This document shows, piece after piece, positions 18,155 through 28,457 of a DNA stretch of 64,000 bases. Made by a program: the position numbers and the translations under genes. Source of the stretch: Mesotaenium endlicherianum (lineage: Eukaryota > Streptophyta > Zygnematophyceae > Zygnematales > Mesotaeniaceae); NCBI GenBank assembly GCA_009602735.1, contig WELA01002708.1, positions 186,001 to 250,000 of the forward strand. Reading direction: 5' to 3'. Under the pieces are notes generated by a model, which did not search any database, was not told the origin of the DNA, and saw only the letters and a program-made list of their open reading frames with translations. Every line of letters begins with the position of its first letter. The first letter of the stretch is position 1.

Positions 18155-21100
18155 TTATTTAGTAGTTGAATCTTCCGGTAATAATGAAACGGGTTCAAAT
18201 GCCGACCGCTGGCGTACCCAGGCGTAAACAAGCGGCACAATGAACAACGCTGCAAAGGTAGAAGCGGCGAGACCACCGATCACCGCACGGCCCAGTGGTG
18301 CCGATTGATCGCCCGCCTCTCCCAGTCCGCTGGCCATCGGTATCATACCGGCAATCATAGCAAGACTGGTCATGAGAATGGGTCGCAACCTAACACTTGC
18401 CGCCATCACGGCTGCTTTGAACGGGTCTTTATACGTGAGTCGTAATGTTTCGGCATTGGTAACAATCAGGATCGCATTGGCCACCGAAACGCCGGTCGAC
18501 ATGATGATACCCATATATGACTGCAGGTTCAGTGTAGAGCCTGTTGCTAATAGCAACAATAAAGCACCCAACAATACAGCCGGCACGGTAGACAATACTG
18601 AAATGGCCAGTCCGAACGATTGATAATTGGCCGCCAGCAATAACAAGATCACTACCACCGCTGCCAGCAAACCTGTTTGCAATGAGTCCAATGTTTCTGT
18701 TAACAAGGAAGACATCCCTTTGAGTTCCACTACAATGCCTTTGGGTGGTGTTCCTGCCTCTTTGATGATCTTTTGTACTGCAGCAGTAGCCGTACCCAGG
18801 TCTTTCTTATAAATATTGGCACTTACCGTCAGGAATCGCCTGGGTCCTGCCCTATCGTATTCTCCCGGCGCTTCATTAATAGAAATATCGGCCACATCAG
18901 ATAAAAGCGGTCTCGCTTTTCCTTTTACCAATGAAATGGATCGCAACTGCTCCATTGAATTCATCAGGTATTCGGGAATCTGCACCTGCACCTGGTAAGT
19001 ATAAGCTGCATTCTGATCGAGCCATTGTACTTTCTCGGTGAAACGGCTCGATGAAGTGGCATCTGTAATACTTCTCGCTACTTCTGTAAGGCTGAGTCCC
19101 ATTTCCGCCAGCCTCGCCCTGTCGATATTCACCCGGATGGTGGGAAAATGCAAAGGCTGTGCAATCTGCACATCGCGCAGGTAAGGCAACTCCTTCATCC
19201 TGGTAGTCAACTGTGCAGCAACTGTTTTGATCTGGTCGAAATTCTTGCCTGCAACGCGTATCTCAATTGGCGTAGAAGCGCCTTGCGCCATGATCTTCTC
19301 TGTCAGTTCGGCCGGCTCAAAAGACAACCTTACTTCGGGATATGCTTTACCAATATTCTTGCGCAACTCATCCTTCAAATCATCTAACCCGGTCTTGTAT
19401 TCTTCGCTGATATTCACCTGCAAAACCGCTTCGTGTGTACCGCTATTGAAAACATAGAGGTTGCTGGAACCATAACTACTGGGGATCAATCCAACATAAG
19501 CCGAACTAACCGATACATGTCCCTGCACCGTACTATCGATCACATTGAGTATTCCCTTCACCGTTCTTTCTGTTTGTTCCAGTCGGGTACCATCGGGTTC
19601 TTTTATCCGTATCTGCAGCTGCCCGTTGTTGATCTTGGGCAGCAGGTCTTTACCAATGATGTAGAAGCAAATACCCGCTGTGGTGAAACCCAGCAGCAAA
19701 TAAAGGCTGACGATCCTTTTACGTGCAGGCATTTTGTTGCGAAGCCAGGAAGCTAATTTCAATTTAATACGCTGAAAGAAATCGTTGTGTGCTTCTTGCT
19801 TTTCTTCCTCACTGGTATGCACATTGATCTCCCTGACTTCCTCGTTGTCGAGTGCCAGTCCCGCATGAGCATGCGGCTGGCCCGCATGGTACTGGAACAT
19901 CTCTTCTTTCAACAACCAGTTGGAAATAACCGGTACCAGTGTCTGTGCTGCAATAAAGGAGACTATCATCGCGAAGCCGATAGACAGCGAAAGCGGCAGG
20001 AACATGGCTTTGGGTACACCCGTCATCACAAAGGAAGGCGCGAAAACGGCGAGAATACACAAGAGGATCAGCAACAATGGAAATGATATCTCCTGGCAGG
20101 CATCGAGTATCGCCTGTCGTTTGTTCTTACCCATTTCCAGGTGCTGGTGTATATTTTCAATGGTTACCGTGGCCTGGTCAACCAGTACGCCGATGGCCAG
20201 CGCTAGTCCGCTCAGCGTCATGATGTTCACTGTTTGTCCAAACAAGTGCAGACAAAGTACGCTACTCAATACCGATACCGGAATGGTAATGATTACCACG
20301 ATACTGCTGCGCCAGTCCCGCAGGAACAACAGTACCATTAACCCGGTGAGAATAGCACCCAGCACACCTTCCGTCATGAGGCTTTTTACCGCGTTGATCA
20401 CAAAGACCGACTGATCGAACTCGTAACTCACCCTTACATCATCGGGTAAGAGGTTCTGCATTTCGGGCAGTTTTGATTTCAGGTCCTGCACCACGCCCCA
20501 GGTAGAAGCGTCGGCTGTTTTTACTACCGGCAGGTAAACAGAACGTTTACCATTGATCAGCGCATAGTCAACCGTTACGTCCATCGCATCGGCTACTGTA
20601 GCAATATCATGTATGGCCACTGTTGCCGATCCATTGGTAACAATGGGTATGTCTTCAAACTCCTGCACTTTTTCTTCGAGAGAATTCACGGTGGTTACAT
20701 ACATCAGGCTGTCTACCCGCAGGTTGCCCGATGGCGTCATGGCGTTGTTCCTGGATATCGCTTCCACCACCTGGTCGGGCGAGAGATTAAATCGCCTGAG
20801 TTTTTCCGGGTCTACACTTACTACCACTGAACGAGCGTTGGCGCCGAAGGGCGGCGGAGCCGATAAACCGGCCACCGCAGCAAAACTGGGTCGTATACGG
20901 GTAGCCGCGAGGTCGTAAATTTCTTTCAGCGATTTTGTTTTACTGCTGAATACCAACTGGCCTACCGGCAAAGAGGAAGCGTCGAAGCGAACCACCTGTG
21001 GCGGCAAAGCACCTGGGGGAAAGAACTTCGACGCCCGGTTCACTTGCAATGCTACCTGTGCCGATGCTTCGGCCATATCGGTAGATTCGTAGAAAGAGAG

Positions 21101-21370
21101 TTTGATAAGGGTAAGTCCCTGTATGTTCTTGCTCTCAATAGTTTTAATACCGTTCACGTATAGAAACTGATCCTGCATACGGGTGGAAAAGAATCCTTCC
21201 ATTTGCTGTGGCGACATACCGCCATAAGATTCGATCACATAGATCGTGGGCAGGTTCAGCTTGGGAAATATATCGATCGGTATTTTTCTGACAGCCAGCA
21301 CGGCTGCCAGCAGTAGACCTATGAACAGTATCAGCACTGTAATGGGTCTTTTTAATGCTGCTCTTACCAT
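18155..21370 (-). CDS. RND efflux permease (AcrB/HAE1-like)
   Basis: The 1071-residue protein has the RND layout: a first membrane segment at about 10-30, a large periplasmic loop, segments 2-6 near 330-480, then a second repeat with another periplasmic loop and five segments. In the proton-relay segment 4 the sequence is GVLVDQATVTIENI. The first relay Asp is kept, but the second Asp of the AcrB DD pair is Gln. A cytoplasmic loop near 490-510 carries four His (HAGQPHAHAG). The substrate is not readable. It lies between TolC-like and adaptor genes and is cotranscribed with both. Confidence 0.94.
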   Translation of the reverse strand: MVRAALKRPITVLILFIGLLLAAVLAVRKIPIDIFPKLNLPTIYVIESYGGMSPQQMEGFFSTRMQDQFLYVNGIKTIESKNIQGLTLIKLSFYESTDMAEASAQVALQVNRASKFFPPGALPPQVVRFDASSLPVGQLVFSSKTKSLKEIYDLAATRIRPSFAAVAGLSAPPPFGANARSVVVSVDPEKLRRFNLSPDQVVEAISRNNAMTPSGNLRVDSLMYVTTVNSLEEKVQEFEDIPIVTNGSATVAIHDIATVADAMDVTVDYALINGKRSVYLPVVKTADASTWGVVQDLKSKLPEMQNLLPDDVRVSYEFDQSVFVINAVKSLMTEGVLGAILTGLMVLLFLRDWRSSIVVIITIPVSVLSSVLCLHLFGQTVNIMTLSGLALAIGVLVDQATVTIENIHQHLEMGKNKRQAILDACQEISFPLLLILLCILAVFAPSFVMTGVPKAMFLPLSLSIGFAMIVSFIAAQTLVPVISNWLLKEEMFQYHAGQPHAHAGLALDNEEVREINVHTSEEEKQEAHNDFFQRIKLKLASWLRNKMPARKRIVSLYLLLGFTTAGICFYIIGKDLLPKINNGQLQIRIKEPDGTRLEQTERTVKGILNVIDSTVQGHVSVSSAYVGLIPSSYGSSNLYVFNSGTHEAVLQVNISEEYKTGLDDLKDELRKNIGKAYPEVRLSFEPAELTEKIMAQGASTPIEIRVAGKNFDQIKTVAAQLTTRMKELPYLRDVQIAQPLHFPTIRVNIDRARLAEMGLSLTEVARSITDATSSSRFTEKVQWLDQNAAYTYQVQVQIPEYLMNSMEQLRSISLVKGKARPLLSDVADISINEAPGEYDRAGPRRFLTVSANIYKKDLGTATAAVQKIIKEAGTPPKGIVVELKGMSSLLTETLDSLQTGLLAAVVVILLLLAANYQSFGLAISVLSTVPAVLLGALLLLLATGSTLNLQSYMGIIMSTGVSVANAILIVTNAETLRLTYKDPFKAAVMAASVRLRPILMTSLAMIAGMIPMASGLGEAGDQSAPLGRAVIGGLAASTFAALFIVPLVYAWVRQRSAFEPVSLLPEDSTTK

Positions 21371-21372
21371 GC

Positions 21373-22758
21373 TTATTGAATTGTTTGGATGAATGAATGA
21401 AGAGAACCTGTTGCCGCTGCCTTATCCAACCTGGAAAGGAACCAGTCGCTCAGTGTGGTTGCATGATCCGTTTGTGAACGATACAATACATAAGAGGCGT
21501 TGGTAAGATCTATCAGCGAAATCATACCGGCCCTGTATTGGGCCAGTTTTTGCTGGTAAGTGGCTTCGGCCGATTGCAACTGAACCGGTATCTGTTCCAG
21601 GTTCAGCGATGTTGTTTGTAAAGCGAGGTCAGCCTGTCTTGCCTGGCTGTGCAATTGGGCGATGGCCAGGTTGGTTTCCTGTGCACTGGCTTCTGACTGA
21701 AAGCGGTTGATAGCGAGCTTATCGTGTTTGGATGTACTGTTGAACAGGTTATACGTAAAGCCCACTCCCAACATGTAATTGAAACGCTGGTAAGCGAATC
21801 CGTCTGACAGTGCTTTATACTGGTCGTTGTATTCAATACTCGATGCACGCCCCCAGGCTCCTGCAGCCAGTAATATCCTAGGCTGGTAAGACTTGCTGAT
21901 GAGCTTACCTTCTGCATCCACCGCTTCTTTTTTGCGGAGATAATATTGGATCAACGGGTTACCCGAGGTGTCATTGTTGGCCAAGGTATCCAACATCATT
22001 TTGTTGGGCAGTTCTTCTGCCGTGAAATCGATGCCGATCGTTTTGCCCGGTATACCCGTGAGATATCCCAATTGTTCTTTCAACTGGTTGAGCCGGCCCA
22101 GCGTCTGGTTGTAATTGATCTTTGTTCTGGCCAGTTCTGCTTTGGCAAGAGAAGAATCAGCCCCGGGCTTGATACCGCTCAAAGCCAGCGCTTGTATTAC
22201 TCTGAAAATATTTTCATACCTGTCTATGTTCTGCTGATCGGCTTTGAGTTGATACTGGTCCTTACCAATGATCAGGTACAATCTGGCTACTTCATGTTGT
22301 ACAATATAAGCGTCGCGATCAAGATCAGATTGTTTCAACGCCAGGTCTGATTTTGCCCGGTTGATCCTTGCCTGACGAAGTCCGAAATCAACCAGGTCAT
22401 ACTCTCCATATAATACAGCCATGTTACCACTGGCAGCCTGGTAATTACCGTCTTTCCTGATACCTCCCGAAGTGGAAGGTATGCCACCCAGTGGCAAGTA
22501 GCTTCCTGCCAGCGAATTATCGGAGCTCAGATTCAGTTGTTCGCTCAACCGTATCTGGGGCAGCGAACTGTGCTGTGCTTCTGTGATCCCGGCCATACTG
22601 CTGTTGACCAATGCCTTCTTTTGTAAGATCAGGGGCAGGTTCGCAGTAGCGCTGTCGATCAGTTGTTGTAATGTATAATGTTGTTGTGCTTGTGGCGTGT
22701 GAAAAAACAAGAGTGTTATGCACAGCATAAAACCCTTTCTGCTATAGAAAGAACCCAT
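21373..22758 (-). CDS. TolC-family outer-membrane efflux protein
   Basis: The 461-residue protein has a signal peptide (ending near TPQAQ, about 24). Two long helical hairpin repeats typical of outer-membrane efflux proteins follow, including YTLQQLIDSATANLP near the N-terminus, LAKAELARTKINYNQTLGRLNQLKEQLGYLTG, and the second repeat with AQYRAGMISLIDLTNASYVLYRSQ. It forms the exit duct of the RND system encoded 2 nt downstream. Confidence 0.93.
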   Translation of the reverse strand: MGSFYSRKGFMLCITLLFFHTPQAQQHYTLQQLIDSATANLPLILQKKALVNSSMAGITEAQHSSLPQIRLSEQLNLSSDNSLAGSYLPLGGIPSTSGGIRKDGNYQAASGNMAVLYGEYDLVDFGLRQARINRAKSDLALKQSDLDRDAYIVQHEVARLYLIIGKDQYQLKADQQNIDRYENIFRVIQALALSGIKPGADSSLAKAELARTKINYNQTLGRLNQLKEQLGYLTGIPGKTIGIDFTAEELPNKMMLDTLANNDTSGNPLIQYYLRKKEAVDAEGKLISKSYQPRILLAAGAWGRASSIEYNDQYKALSDGFAYQRFNYMLGVGFTYNLFNSTSKHDKLAINRFQSEASAQETNLAIAQLHSQARQADLALQTTSLNLEQIPVQLQSAEATYQQKLAQYRAGMISLIDLTNASYVLYRSQTDHATTLSDWFLSRLDKAAATGSLHSFIQTIQ

Positions 22759-22799
22759 AAAAACTATTTAGATGAAAAAAGGGAATGATTGCAATGGAA

Positions 22800-23183
22800 T
22801 CAGGCCATTGCAGGTGGGCCCCGGTGCTGTGGTAAGTGCACCAGTTTAAAATCATAAGCCGGCGCCTGGTATCCGGTATGTACACTTGTGATGTAATGTA
22901 TAACAGGCAGTTCAGCCGTTACAAAGGGAGTAACAATGATGTCCTGCGGCTGGAATCTTTTGTTCAGCCTGGGTTTGTGATCACCGGCTTTTTTAGGCGT
23001 TGTACTGGTATAATGACGGGAAGCTTTGTCAGTGTCTGCTGTATGCCCTTTTTTGAATAAAGAAAAGGAGCTGGAAATAAGATCGAAATTATAGGTATTC
23101 TCTACCCAAAAAAAAGCACAGTATACCACCATCACTGGCAGGTAAGTCAGAAGTCTCATCAATGGCTTACGTATGTGCGTCAT
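22800..23183 (-). CDS. Small membrane-linked protein at the head of the RND operon
   Basis: The 127-residue product has one membrane segment at about 10-30 (LLTYLPVMVVYCAFFWVE). A Lys/Arg-rich and Pro-rich periplasmic tail follows and ends in a His/Pro/Gly-containing stretch (HLPQHRGPPAMA). The longest frame begins at 23255, but ATG 23183 leaves a clean N-terminus and lies behind a -7 box. I do not know the family. Small proteins of this build at the start of Bacteroidota efflux operons are often guessed to sense or bind cargo; here that is only inference from position. Confidence 0.65.
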   Translation of the reverse strand: MTHIRKPLMRLLTYLPVMVVYCAFFWVENTYNFDLISSSFSLFKKGHTADTDKASRHYTSTTPKKAGDHKPRLNKRFQPQDIIVTPFVTAELPVIHYITSVHTGYQAPAYDFKLVHLPQHRGPPAMA

Positions 23184-23216
23184 TAGTTTTAAAACTGTGC
23201 GGCAGCTTAGGGAGGA

Positions 23217-23224
23217 CAAAGGTA
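23217..23224 (-). promoter_or_regulatory. -7 box of the RND efflux operon
   Basis: The minus strand reads TACCTTTG, a full match to TAnnTTTG, 33 nt before the ATG at 23183. No clear -33 TTTG is seen. Confidence 0.45.
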
Positions 23225-23317
23225 AAGAAAGAATGCGAACCTGGCTGATTTTCACATAGTGTTAGTAAACAATTCAGGTATTCCTGCATCCTATTGGTAA
23301 ATTCAGTAACCAAATGA

Positions 23318-24040
23318 ATGGATATGAAAACCTTATCACAAACCTGGTTTGCCGATGGGTACATCGATTTTGAGCTGAAAAAATACACGCTGCTGGCTTA
23401 TTTACAGGAGATCAACAGTTATTTCAACCAGAACAAGCTCTATCCGCAACTGGCCGACCTCATCTTCCACTATAACAACCTGGTGGCTTTCCGGGAAAAC
23501 AAGAAATACCTGCAGGAGCAGTTTCCCAAGAAGCTGACCGGCATCCAGATCGAAAAATTACAGCTACTGTATGAATCGCTGGTACAGGACGATGAATTGA
23601 TGCAGGAACTGGAAGAAATTATCAATTATGCTTCTTCCAACATGAAACGTACCATTACCAGCGCCACACAGATTTATGAATTTGTAGAAAGCACCCTTAC
23701 CATCGAGCCCATCGGTATTATGCCGATGGATCATACAGAAGGATATTTCATGCTTTGTGAAGGAGCTTGTAAGAATACCTGGGTGTACCAGTACCGGCTC
23801 AGTATTTTTGAAAAACATGATGAGAAATACCGCAGCATCAAGACCGAGTTCGTAGATGTATGGCAGCGGAACTTCGTCAACTCTTACCAAAGTATCAAAG
23901 CACAACTGATCAAGAACAGATCGGACTTCCCCAACCCTGCTGTGTACTCGGTAGAAACTGCGCTCACCATTCCAATGGAAGAGACATTGTTGCCCATAGC
24001 GAAGAGAAGCTTGGTGAAGTTTATTTCGCTCGAAGAGTAG
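23318..24040 (+). CDS. Conserved cytoplasmic protein of unknown function
   Basis: The 240-residue product lacks signal peptide and membrane segments. It is mostly helical, with an acidic middle (QDDELMQELEEII, about 90-102), then a mixed alpha/beta part with GIMPMDHTEGYFML, and an ending in LPIAKRSLVKFISLEE. The overall look is that of a lineage-specific Bacteroidota protein, but I cannot place it in a named family. The ATG at 23318 and a second ATG at 23324 are both possible. A 22-bp palindromic repeat begins directly after its TAG stop. Confidence 0.75.
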   Translation: MDMKTLSQTWFADGYIDFELKKYTLLAYLQEINSYFNQNKLYPQLADLIFHYNNLVAFRENKKYLQEQFPKKLTGIQIEKLQLLYESLVQDDELMQELEEIINYASSNMKRTITSATQIYEFVESTLTIEPIGIMPMDHTEGYFMLCEGACKNTWVYQYRLSIFEKHDEKYRSIKTEFVDVWQRNFVNSYQSIKAQLIKNRSDFPNPAVYSVETALTIPMEETLLPIAKRSLVKFISLEE

Positions 24041-24094
24041 TTGTTAGATGTTAGTTGTCAGAAAGAAATTCATCTGACAACTAACATCTAACAA
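24041..24094. repeat. Palindromic repeat, copy B (perfect 22-bp stem)
   Basis: Arms 24041-24062 and 24073-24094 are perfectly complementary over 22 nt around a 10-nt loop. The element begins at the first base after a TAG stop and sits between two convergent genes. There is no T-run on either side, so a classical intrinsic terminator is not obvious. Confidence 0.9.
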
Positions 24095-24098
24095 TTAT

Positions 24099-27023
24099 TC
24101 AATATCCTAGTCCCCAATCCCTACCCTTAATCACTGCAGGAACACCTTCGCTGATCCACTTAGCAGGTTTTTCTCCTTTGAGGAGATAATCGAAAAATTG
24201 CTGTTCGCGTACCTGTATGTCTTTGCGGTTCTTTCTTTCTATGAGGTTATGGGCTTCATTGTTGTAATTCAGCATCCACACTTTCTTACCTAAACGTCGC
24301 ATGCCGGTGTACATTTCAATGCCTTGATACCAAGGTACAGCATCATCAGCATCATTGGCCATGATCACCAGTGGTGTGGTTACTTTGGGCAAAGAGAACA
24401 GCGCTGAATTCTGTAAATAGCGTTCGGGCTTCTCCCATAAAGTAGCGCCGATACGACTCTGTGTTTTTTCATACTGGAACTGCCTGTTGAGTCCTGTTCC
24501 CCAGCGAATGCCACCATAAGCACTGGTCATATTGGCTACCGGTGCACCGGCCCAGGCGGCTGCGTATAAATTGGTTTTGGTAATCAGGTACACAATCTGG
24601 TATCCGCCCCAGCTTTGTCCCTGTAAGCCGATGCGCGTGCTGTCAACAAATCCCTGTTTTACCACAGCCCTTGTTCCGCTTACTATATAATCGTAAGCGC
24701 TTTGCCCGGGATACCCTGTTTTGTACCAGATATCGGGTACGAATACAATATAACCGCGGCTGACAAAGAATGAAATGTTCAACCGTGAAGGCGTAGGCGC
24801 CGGTGCAATATAATTGTTCAGTGTGTTGTTATTCCGCTCATAGAAATATACGATCATGGGATATTTCTTGTGCGAATCGAACCCTTCGGGTTTATACAAC
24901 ACACCTTCCGTTTCTTTTCCTGTATAAGCTTTCCATTTGAACAACTCGGCTGTTCCCCAGTTATAGTCTGCCTGTTGACGGTTGATATTGGATAACCTGC
25001 TCGCAGTGGTTACCTGCAAAGGTTGCACATAAAGGTTCGGCGATTCGGTGTATGATTCTTTGGTGTAACTGATCACCCCTGCATTTTTTGCTTTCTGGAT
25101 AACCAGGCCCAGGCTCTTCGGCTCCTTGAACAGCACTGTTGTTTCCTGCTGTTTAGCCAAATTGAGCAGGGCAATGCCGCTGCCTTTATCTTTTTCATCA
25201 TAAAGGCGCAGCAGCAGTTGTTGAGAATCTTTGATGATGCGTTCGTCGGGATCCGTATTCACATAACGTAACTGTATTTTATCTTTCCGGCCATTGGTCA
25301 GGCGAATCGATTTTTCTTTTCCTTCAGCGTCTACTTTCCAGATATCATATCGATCATACACCAACACATACTGGTCGTTCTCCATCCATTTCACCACACC
25401 ATAGGCATTGGGATCGTCGGGCACATCATTGTCTTCGTCGTATAATTTGGAAGTGATATCGGCAGCAACAGGATGGAGTTGTCCGCTTACAGCACTATAC
25501 ACATAATAATGCTGTTTGCGCTCATCGAAGAACAGCAGGTATTTACCGGAATAGGAAGGATACAATGCCGTTCCTTTCAGGTCTTTCCTGATCAGCGTAA
25601 CTACACCACTCTCAGGGTTGATGCGGTATACATCGTTCAAACTAAAGCCCTGCCATTGCGTGGCGATGCGTTTCCCATCATCTGCTGTTCCGTAAAACCA
25701 TTGGCCATCTCCCTCTCCTGTTGACACTACCTGGCGCATTTTATCCGTAGCCAGTTGTATTACTTCATTATTCACCAGATCAGCCCTTGCGAGGTAATTG
25801 TGCTTCAGTTCATTGTCGAGGTTTTTCAATTGCACCGGCTGGATATAATCATCTTTATAATGCCATATATCTACGTTCACCCTTTCAAACTCAGGCAGGC
25901 TGGTATCTTTTGCAGGCAATATGGGAGCAGTTCCAAAGAAAAGTCTTGCTCCGTTTTTGCTGAAACTGATATTGCTGTTCTCACTCACCGTCCAGTTGGC
26001 GGGAATGCCTTTTGTTTTCCTGTCTGCCACAACTACTGCACTATCGGCGCCGGTTTTGTAATAATATAACCGGTAAAATTTCTGCAGGGCTTTACTACTG
26101 CTGTCACGCTCCGCTACAAATGCAAGTTGATTGCCTGCTTCATCGAATTGATATCCTTTGGCATCATTGAAACCAACAAGAATGGTATGATGCGTGCGTT
26201 GATCGAGGTTGAAATATATAACGGATGCTTTCTGTGAAGGATCATTGTTTTTCCGGGTGGTTTCCAACACCAGCGCATTGCCTTTCCTGTTAAAAAAATA
26301 TTCACTCACCTGGTGGAATGTACGTGTTTCCCCGGTAGCCAGGTTGGTAAGGACCAGGTCGGTGCCCTCTTCAATGGGTTCGTCTGGCGTTTTAGTTGTT
26401 GTGTTACGCGAAGCTTTTACCTGTAACTCACCCATGCCTTTTTCTTTGGCTGCATTGGCTTTGTTGCGCAGGCTATCTGCTGCATGTGCAAGACTGTCGG
26501 CCATGGTCAGCAGGTTGTTGATACGAGTCAATGAATCGACTGGTAACAGTCTGTTCGTTTCCGGCAATGCTTTTTCCAGCAAGTAGGCCAGCCAGGTCCC
26601 TGTTTCATCTGGCATTTTGAAACTCTTCACCCCGGCCATTTTCGTAACACGGCCGGTAACCAGGTCTATCATGCCAAGGCTATCCTTAGGCATGTCTTCT
26701 GGCTTCTTCTTTTTAATGCGCGCGTCGCGGGTGTCTTTGAATGGAGGTTTAATGCGACAGATCACAAAGCGATTATCGTTCGAAACAACTGCACTGTATC
26801 CCCGGGCTATTTCCTGCTTATAAGAACCATTCACAGCCTGGATCACCAGCACGCCATCACCTTCCTGCGGGTTGATGGTATAAGCTACATACTTTCCATC
26901 GTTACTAATGGTTCTTTCGGTGATGGATTGCCATTGGTCATACACAGAATGATCCAATGGCTTTTTCTGTGCATAAACGGTTACAGCACAAAGACAGACA
27001 ATAGCCGGCAGTAGTTTTTTCAT
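24099..27023 (-). CDS. Exported S9-family prolyl-oligopeptidase-like peptidase
   Basis: The 974-residue protein has a signal peptide (ending at VYAQ, residue 18). A long beta-propeller-like part follows, and then a C-terminal alpha/beta-hydrolase domain from about 700. The catalytic set is visible: Ser in GQSWGGYQ, Asp in ANDADDAVPW and His in NNEAHNLIE. Such enzymes cleave proline-containing or other short peptides in the periplasm. The gene may have a promoter at 27046-27074. Confidence 0.93.
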   Translation of the reverse strand: MKKLLPAIVCLCAVTVYAQKKPLDHSVYDQWQSITERTISNDGKYVAYTINPQEGDGVLVIQAVNGSYKQEIARGYSAVVSNDNRFVICRIKPPFKDTRDARIKKKKPEDMPKDSLGMIDLVTGRVTKMAGVKSFKMPDETGTWLAYLLEKALPETNRLLPVDSLTRINNLLTMADSLAHAADSLRNKANAAKEKGMGELQVKASRNTTTKTPDEPIEEGTDLVLTNLATGETRTFHQVSEYFFNRKGNALVLETTRKNNDPSQKASVIYFNLDQRTHHTILVGFNDAKGYQFDEAGNQLAFVAERDSSSKALQKFYRLYYYKTGADSAVVVADRKTKGIPANWTVSENSNISFSKNGARLFFGTAPILPAKDTSLPEFERVNVDIWHYKDDYIQPVQLKNLDNELKHNYLARADLVNNEVIQLATDKMRQVVSTGEGDGQWFYGTADDGKRIATQWQGFSLNDVYRINPESGVVTLIRKDLKGTALYPSYSGKYLLFFDERKQHYYVYSAVSGQLHPVAADITSKLYDEDNDVPDDPNAYGVVKWMENDQYVLVYDRYDIWKVDAEGKEKSIRLTNGRKDKIQLRYVNTDPDERIIKDSQQLLLRLYDEKDKGSGIALLNLAKQQETTVLFKEPKSLGLVIQKAKNAGVISYTKESYTESPNLYVQPLQVTTASRLSNINRQQADYNWGTAELFKWKAYTGKETEGVLYKPEGFDSHKKYPMIVYFYERNNNTLNNYIAPAPTPSRLNISFFVSRGYIVFVPDIWYKTGYPGQSAYDYIVSGTRAVVKQGFVDSTRIGLQGQSWGGYQIVYLITKTNLYAAAWAGAPVANMTSAYGGIRWGTGLNRQFQYEKTQSRIGATLWEKPERYLQNSALFSLPKVTTPLVIMANDADDAVPWYQGIEMYTGMRRLGKKVWMLNYNNEAHNLIERKNRKDIQVREQQFFDYLLKGEKPAKWISEGVPAVIKGRDWGLGY

Positions 27024-27045
27024 CTAGTCGAGGTTTGAAAGCGTC

Positions 27046-27074
27046 CGAAGATACTCAAACAATCTGCCCCCCAA
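27046..27074 (-). promoter_or_regulatory. Possible promoter of the S9 peptidase gene
   Basis: On the minus strand TTG (27072-27074), 18 nt spacer, then TATCTTCG (27046-27053), one base off TAnnTTTG. The leader would be about 15-20 nt. Confidence 0.35.
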
Positions 27075-27108
27075 CTTTATGCACTTTGGAAATGTGATGA
27101 GTGGGTGA

Positions 27109-27145
27109 ATGCAAAGAACATCCCTGCGGGGGATGCTCTTTGCAT
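27109..27145. terminator. Hairpin behind icd
   Basis: ATGCAAAGA (27109-27117) pairs with TCTTTGCAT (27137-27145), extended inwards by CATCCC/GGGATG-type pairs. It lies 15 nt beyond the icd stop. The T-rich flank is on the plus strand, so the terminator strength for icd is uncertain. Confidence 0.6.
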
Positions 27146-27159
27146 TTTATCCGAAAATT

Positions 27160-28392
27160 TTATTTACCCAGTTTGGCTTTCAGGTTCTGGTCCAGCGCAT
27201 CGAGGAATTCCTCGGTGTACAGGTAATGTTCACCATGGTTCACTTTATTGCCATGGATACATACAGCGAGGTCTTTGGTCATCTTACCACTTTCCACTGT
27301 TTCTACACATACCTGCTCCAGTGCTTGACAGAAATTGATCAGCTCCTGGTTACCATCCAGCTTACCACGGAATTCCAGTCCACGTGTCCATGCAAAGATG
27401 GAAGCGATGGGGTTGGTAGAAGTAGGCTTCCCTTTCTGGTATTCGCGGTAGTGACGTGTTACGGTACCGTGTGCGGCTTCAGCTTCCATCACTTTGCCAT
27501 CGGGTGTTACCAGTGTGGAAGTCATCAGTCCGAGTGAACCGAAACCTTGTGCAACTGTATCACTTTGCACATCCCCATCGTAGTTTTTACAAGCCCATAC
27601 GAAATTACCATGCCATTTCAGTGCACTAGCCACCATGTCATCGATCAGACGGTGTTCGTAAGTGATACCGGCTGCATCGAAAGCAGCTTTGAATTCTTTC
27701 TGGTAAATGTCTTCAAAAATATCTTTGAAACGGCCATCGTATTTTTTAAGGATGGTGTTCTTGGTAGAAAGATACAGGGGCCATTTTTTCATCAGGGCCT
27801 GGTTGAAGCAGGCGCGTGCAAATCCCTGGATACTTTCATCGGTATTGTACATGGTGAGGGCTACGCCATCGCCTTTGAAATTGTACACTTCGAATTCCTG
27901 AACGGTTCCGTCTTCTCCTTCGAATTTAACGGTGAGCTTGCCCTTTCCTTTGGTCACAAAATCGGTGGCGCGGTACTGGTCGCCAAAAGCATGACGGCCA
28001 ATGCAGATGGGGGCAGTCCAGTTGGGCACCAGCCTGGGCACATTGGAACAAACGATGGGCTCACGGAAAACGGTACCATCGAGAATGTTACGAATGGTTC
28101 CGTTCGGGCTCTTCCACATTTGTTTCAGGTTGAATTCTTTCACACGCGCTTCATCGGGTGTGATGGTAGCACATTTGATACCAACGCCATATTGCCTGAT
28201 GGCATTGGCCGCATCTATCGTTACCTGGTCGTTTGTCTCATCACGGTATTCCACGCCAAGGTCATAGTATTTGATGTCAACTTCAATATAAGGAAGTATC
28301 AGTTTTTCTTTGATGAATTTCCAGATGATCCTTGTCATCTCATCTCCATCCAGTTCCACGACCGGATTAGCTACTTTGATTTTTTGTGGCAT
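27160..28392 (-). CDS. icd: NADP-dependent isocitrate dehydrogenase (eukaryote-like type)
   Basis: The 410-residue enzyme resembles the homodimeric IDH1/IDH2 type rather than the Escherichia coli type: [12 protein letters not shown] near 14-25, [20 protein letters not shown] near 94-113, [13 protein letters not shown] near 133-145, and the metal-binding DD-containing [12 protein letters not shown] near 250. The coenzyme-binding region [17 protein letters not shown] fits NADP use. It oxidises isocitrate to 2-oxoglutarate in the citric acid cycle. A -7 box is at 28425-28432. Confidence 0.95.
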   Translation of the reverse strand: MPQKIKVANPVVELDGDEMTRIIWKFIKEKLILPYIEVDIKYYDLGVEYRDETNDQVTIDAANAIRQYGVGIKCATITPDEARVKEFNLKQMWKSPNGTIRNILDGTVFREPIVCSNVPRLVPNWTAPICIGRHAFGDQYRATDFVTKGKGKLTVKFEGEDGTVQEFEVYNFKGDGVALTMYNTDESIQGFARACFNQALMKKWPLYLSTKNTILKKYDGRFKDIFEDIYQKEFKAAFDAAGITYEHRLIDDMVASALKWHGNFVWACKNYDGDVQSDTVAQGFGSLGLMTSTLVTPDGKVMEAEAAHGTVTRHYREYQKGKPTSTNPIASIFAWTRGLEFRGKLDGNQELINFCQALEQVCVETVESGKMTKDLAVCIHGNKVNHGEHYLYTEEFLDALDQNLKAKLGK

Positions 28393-28424
28393 GAACGATT
28401 GCTTTTATTGATTGTAAAACGGAG

Positions 28425-28432
28425 CAAATGTA
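28425..28432 (-). promoter_or_regulatory. -7 box of icd
   Basis: The minus strand reads TACATTTG, a full TAnnTTTG match, 32 nt before the icd ATG. The nearest TTTG is only 15 nt upstream, shorter than ideal. Confidence 0.45.
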
Positions 28433-28457
28433 CGTCAAATGAAGTTTCAAAATTTGG

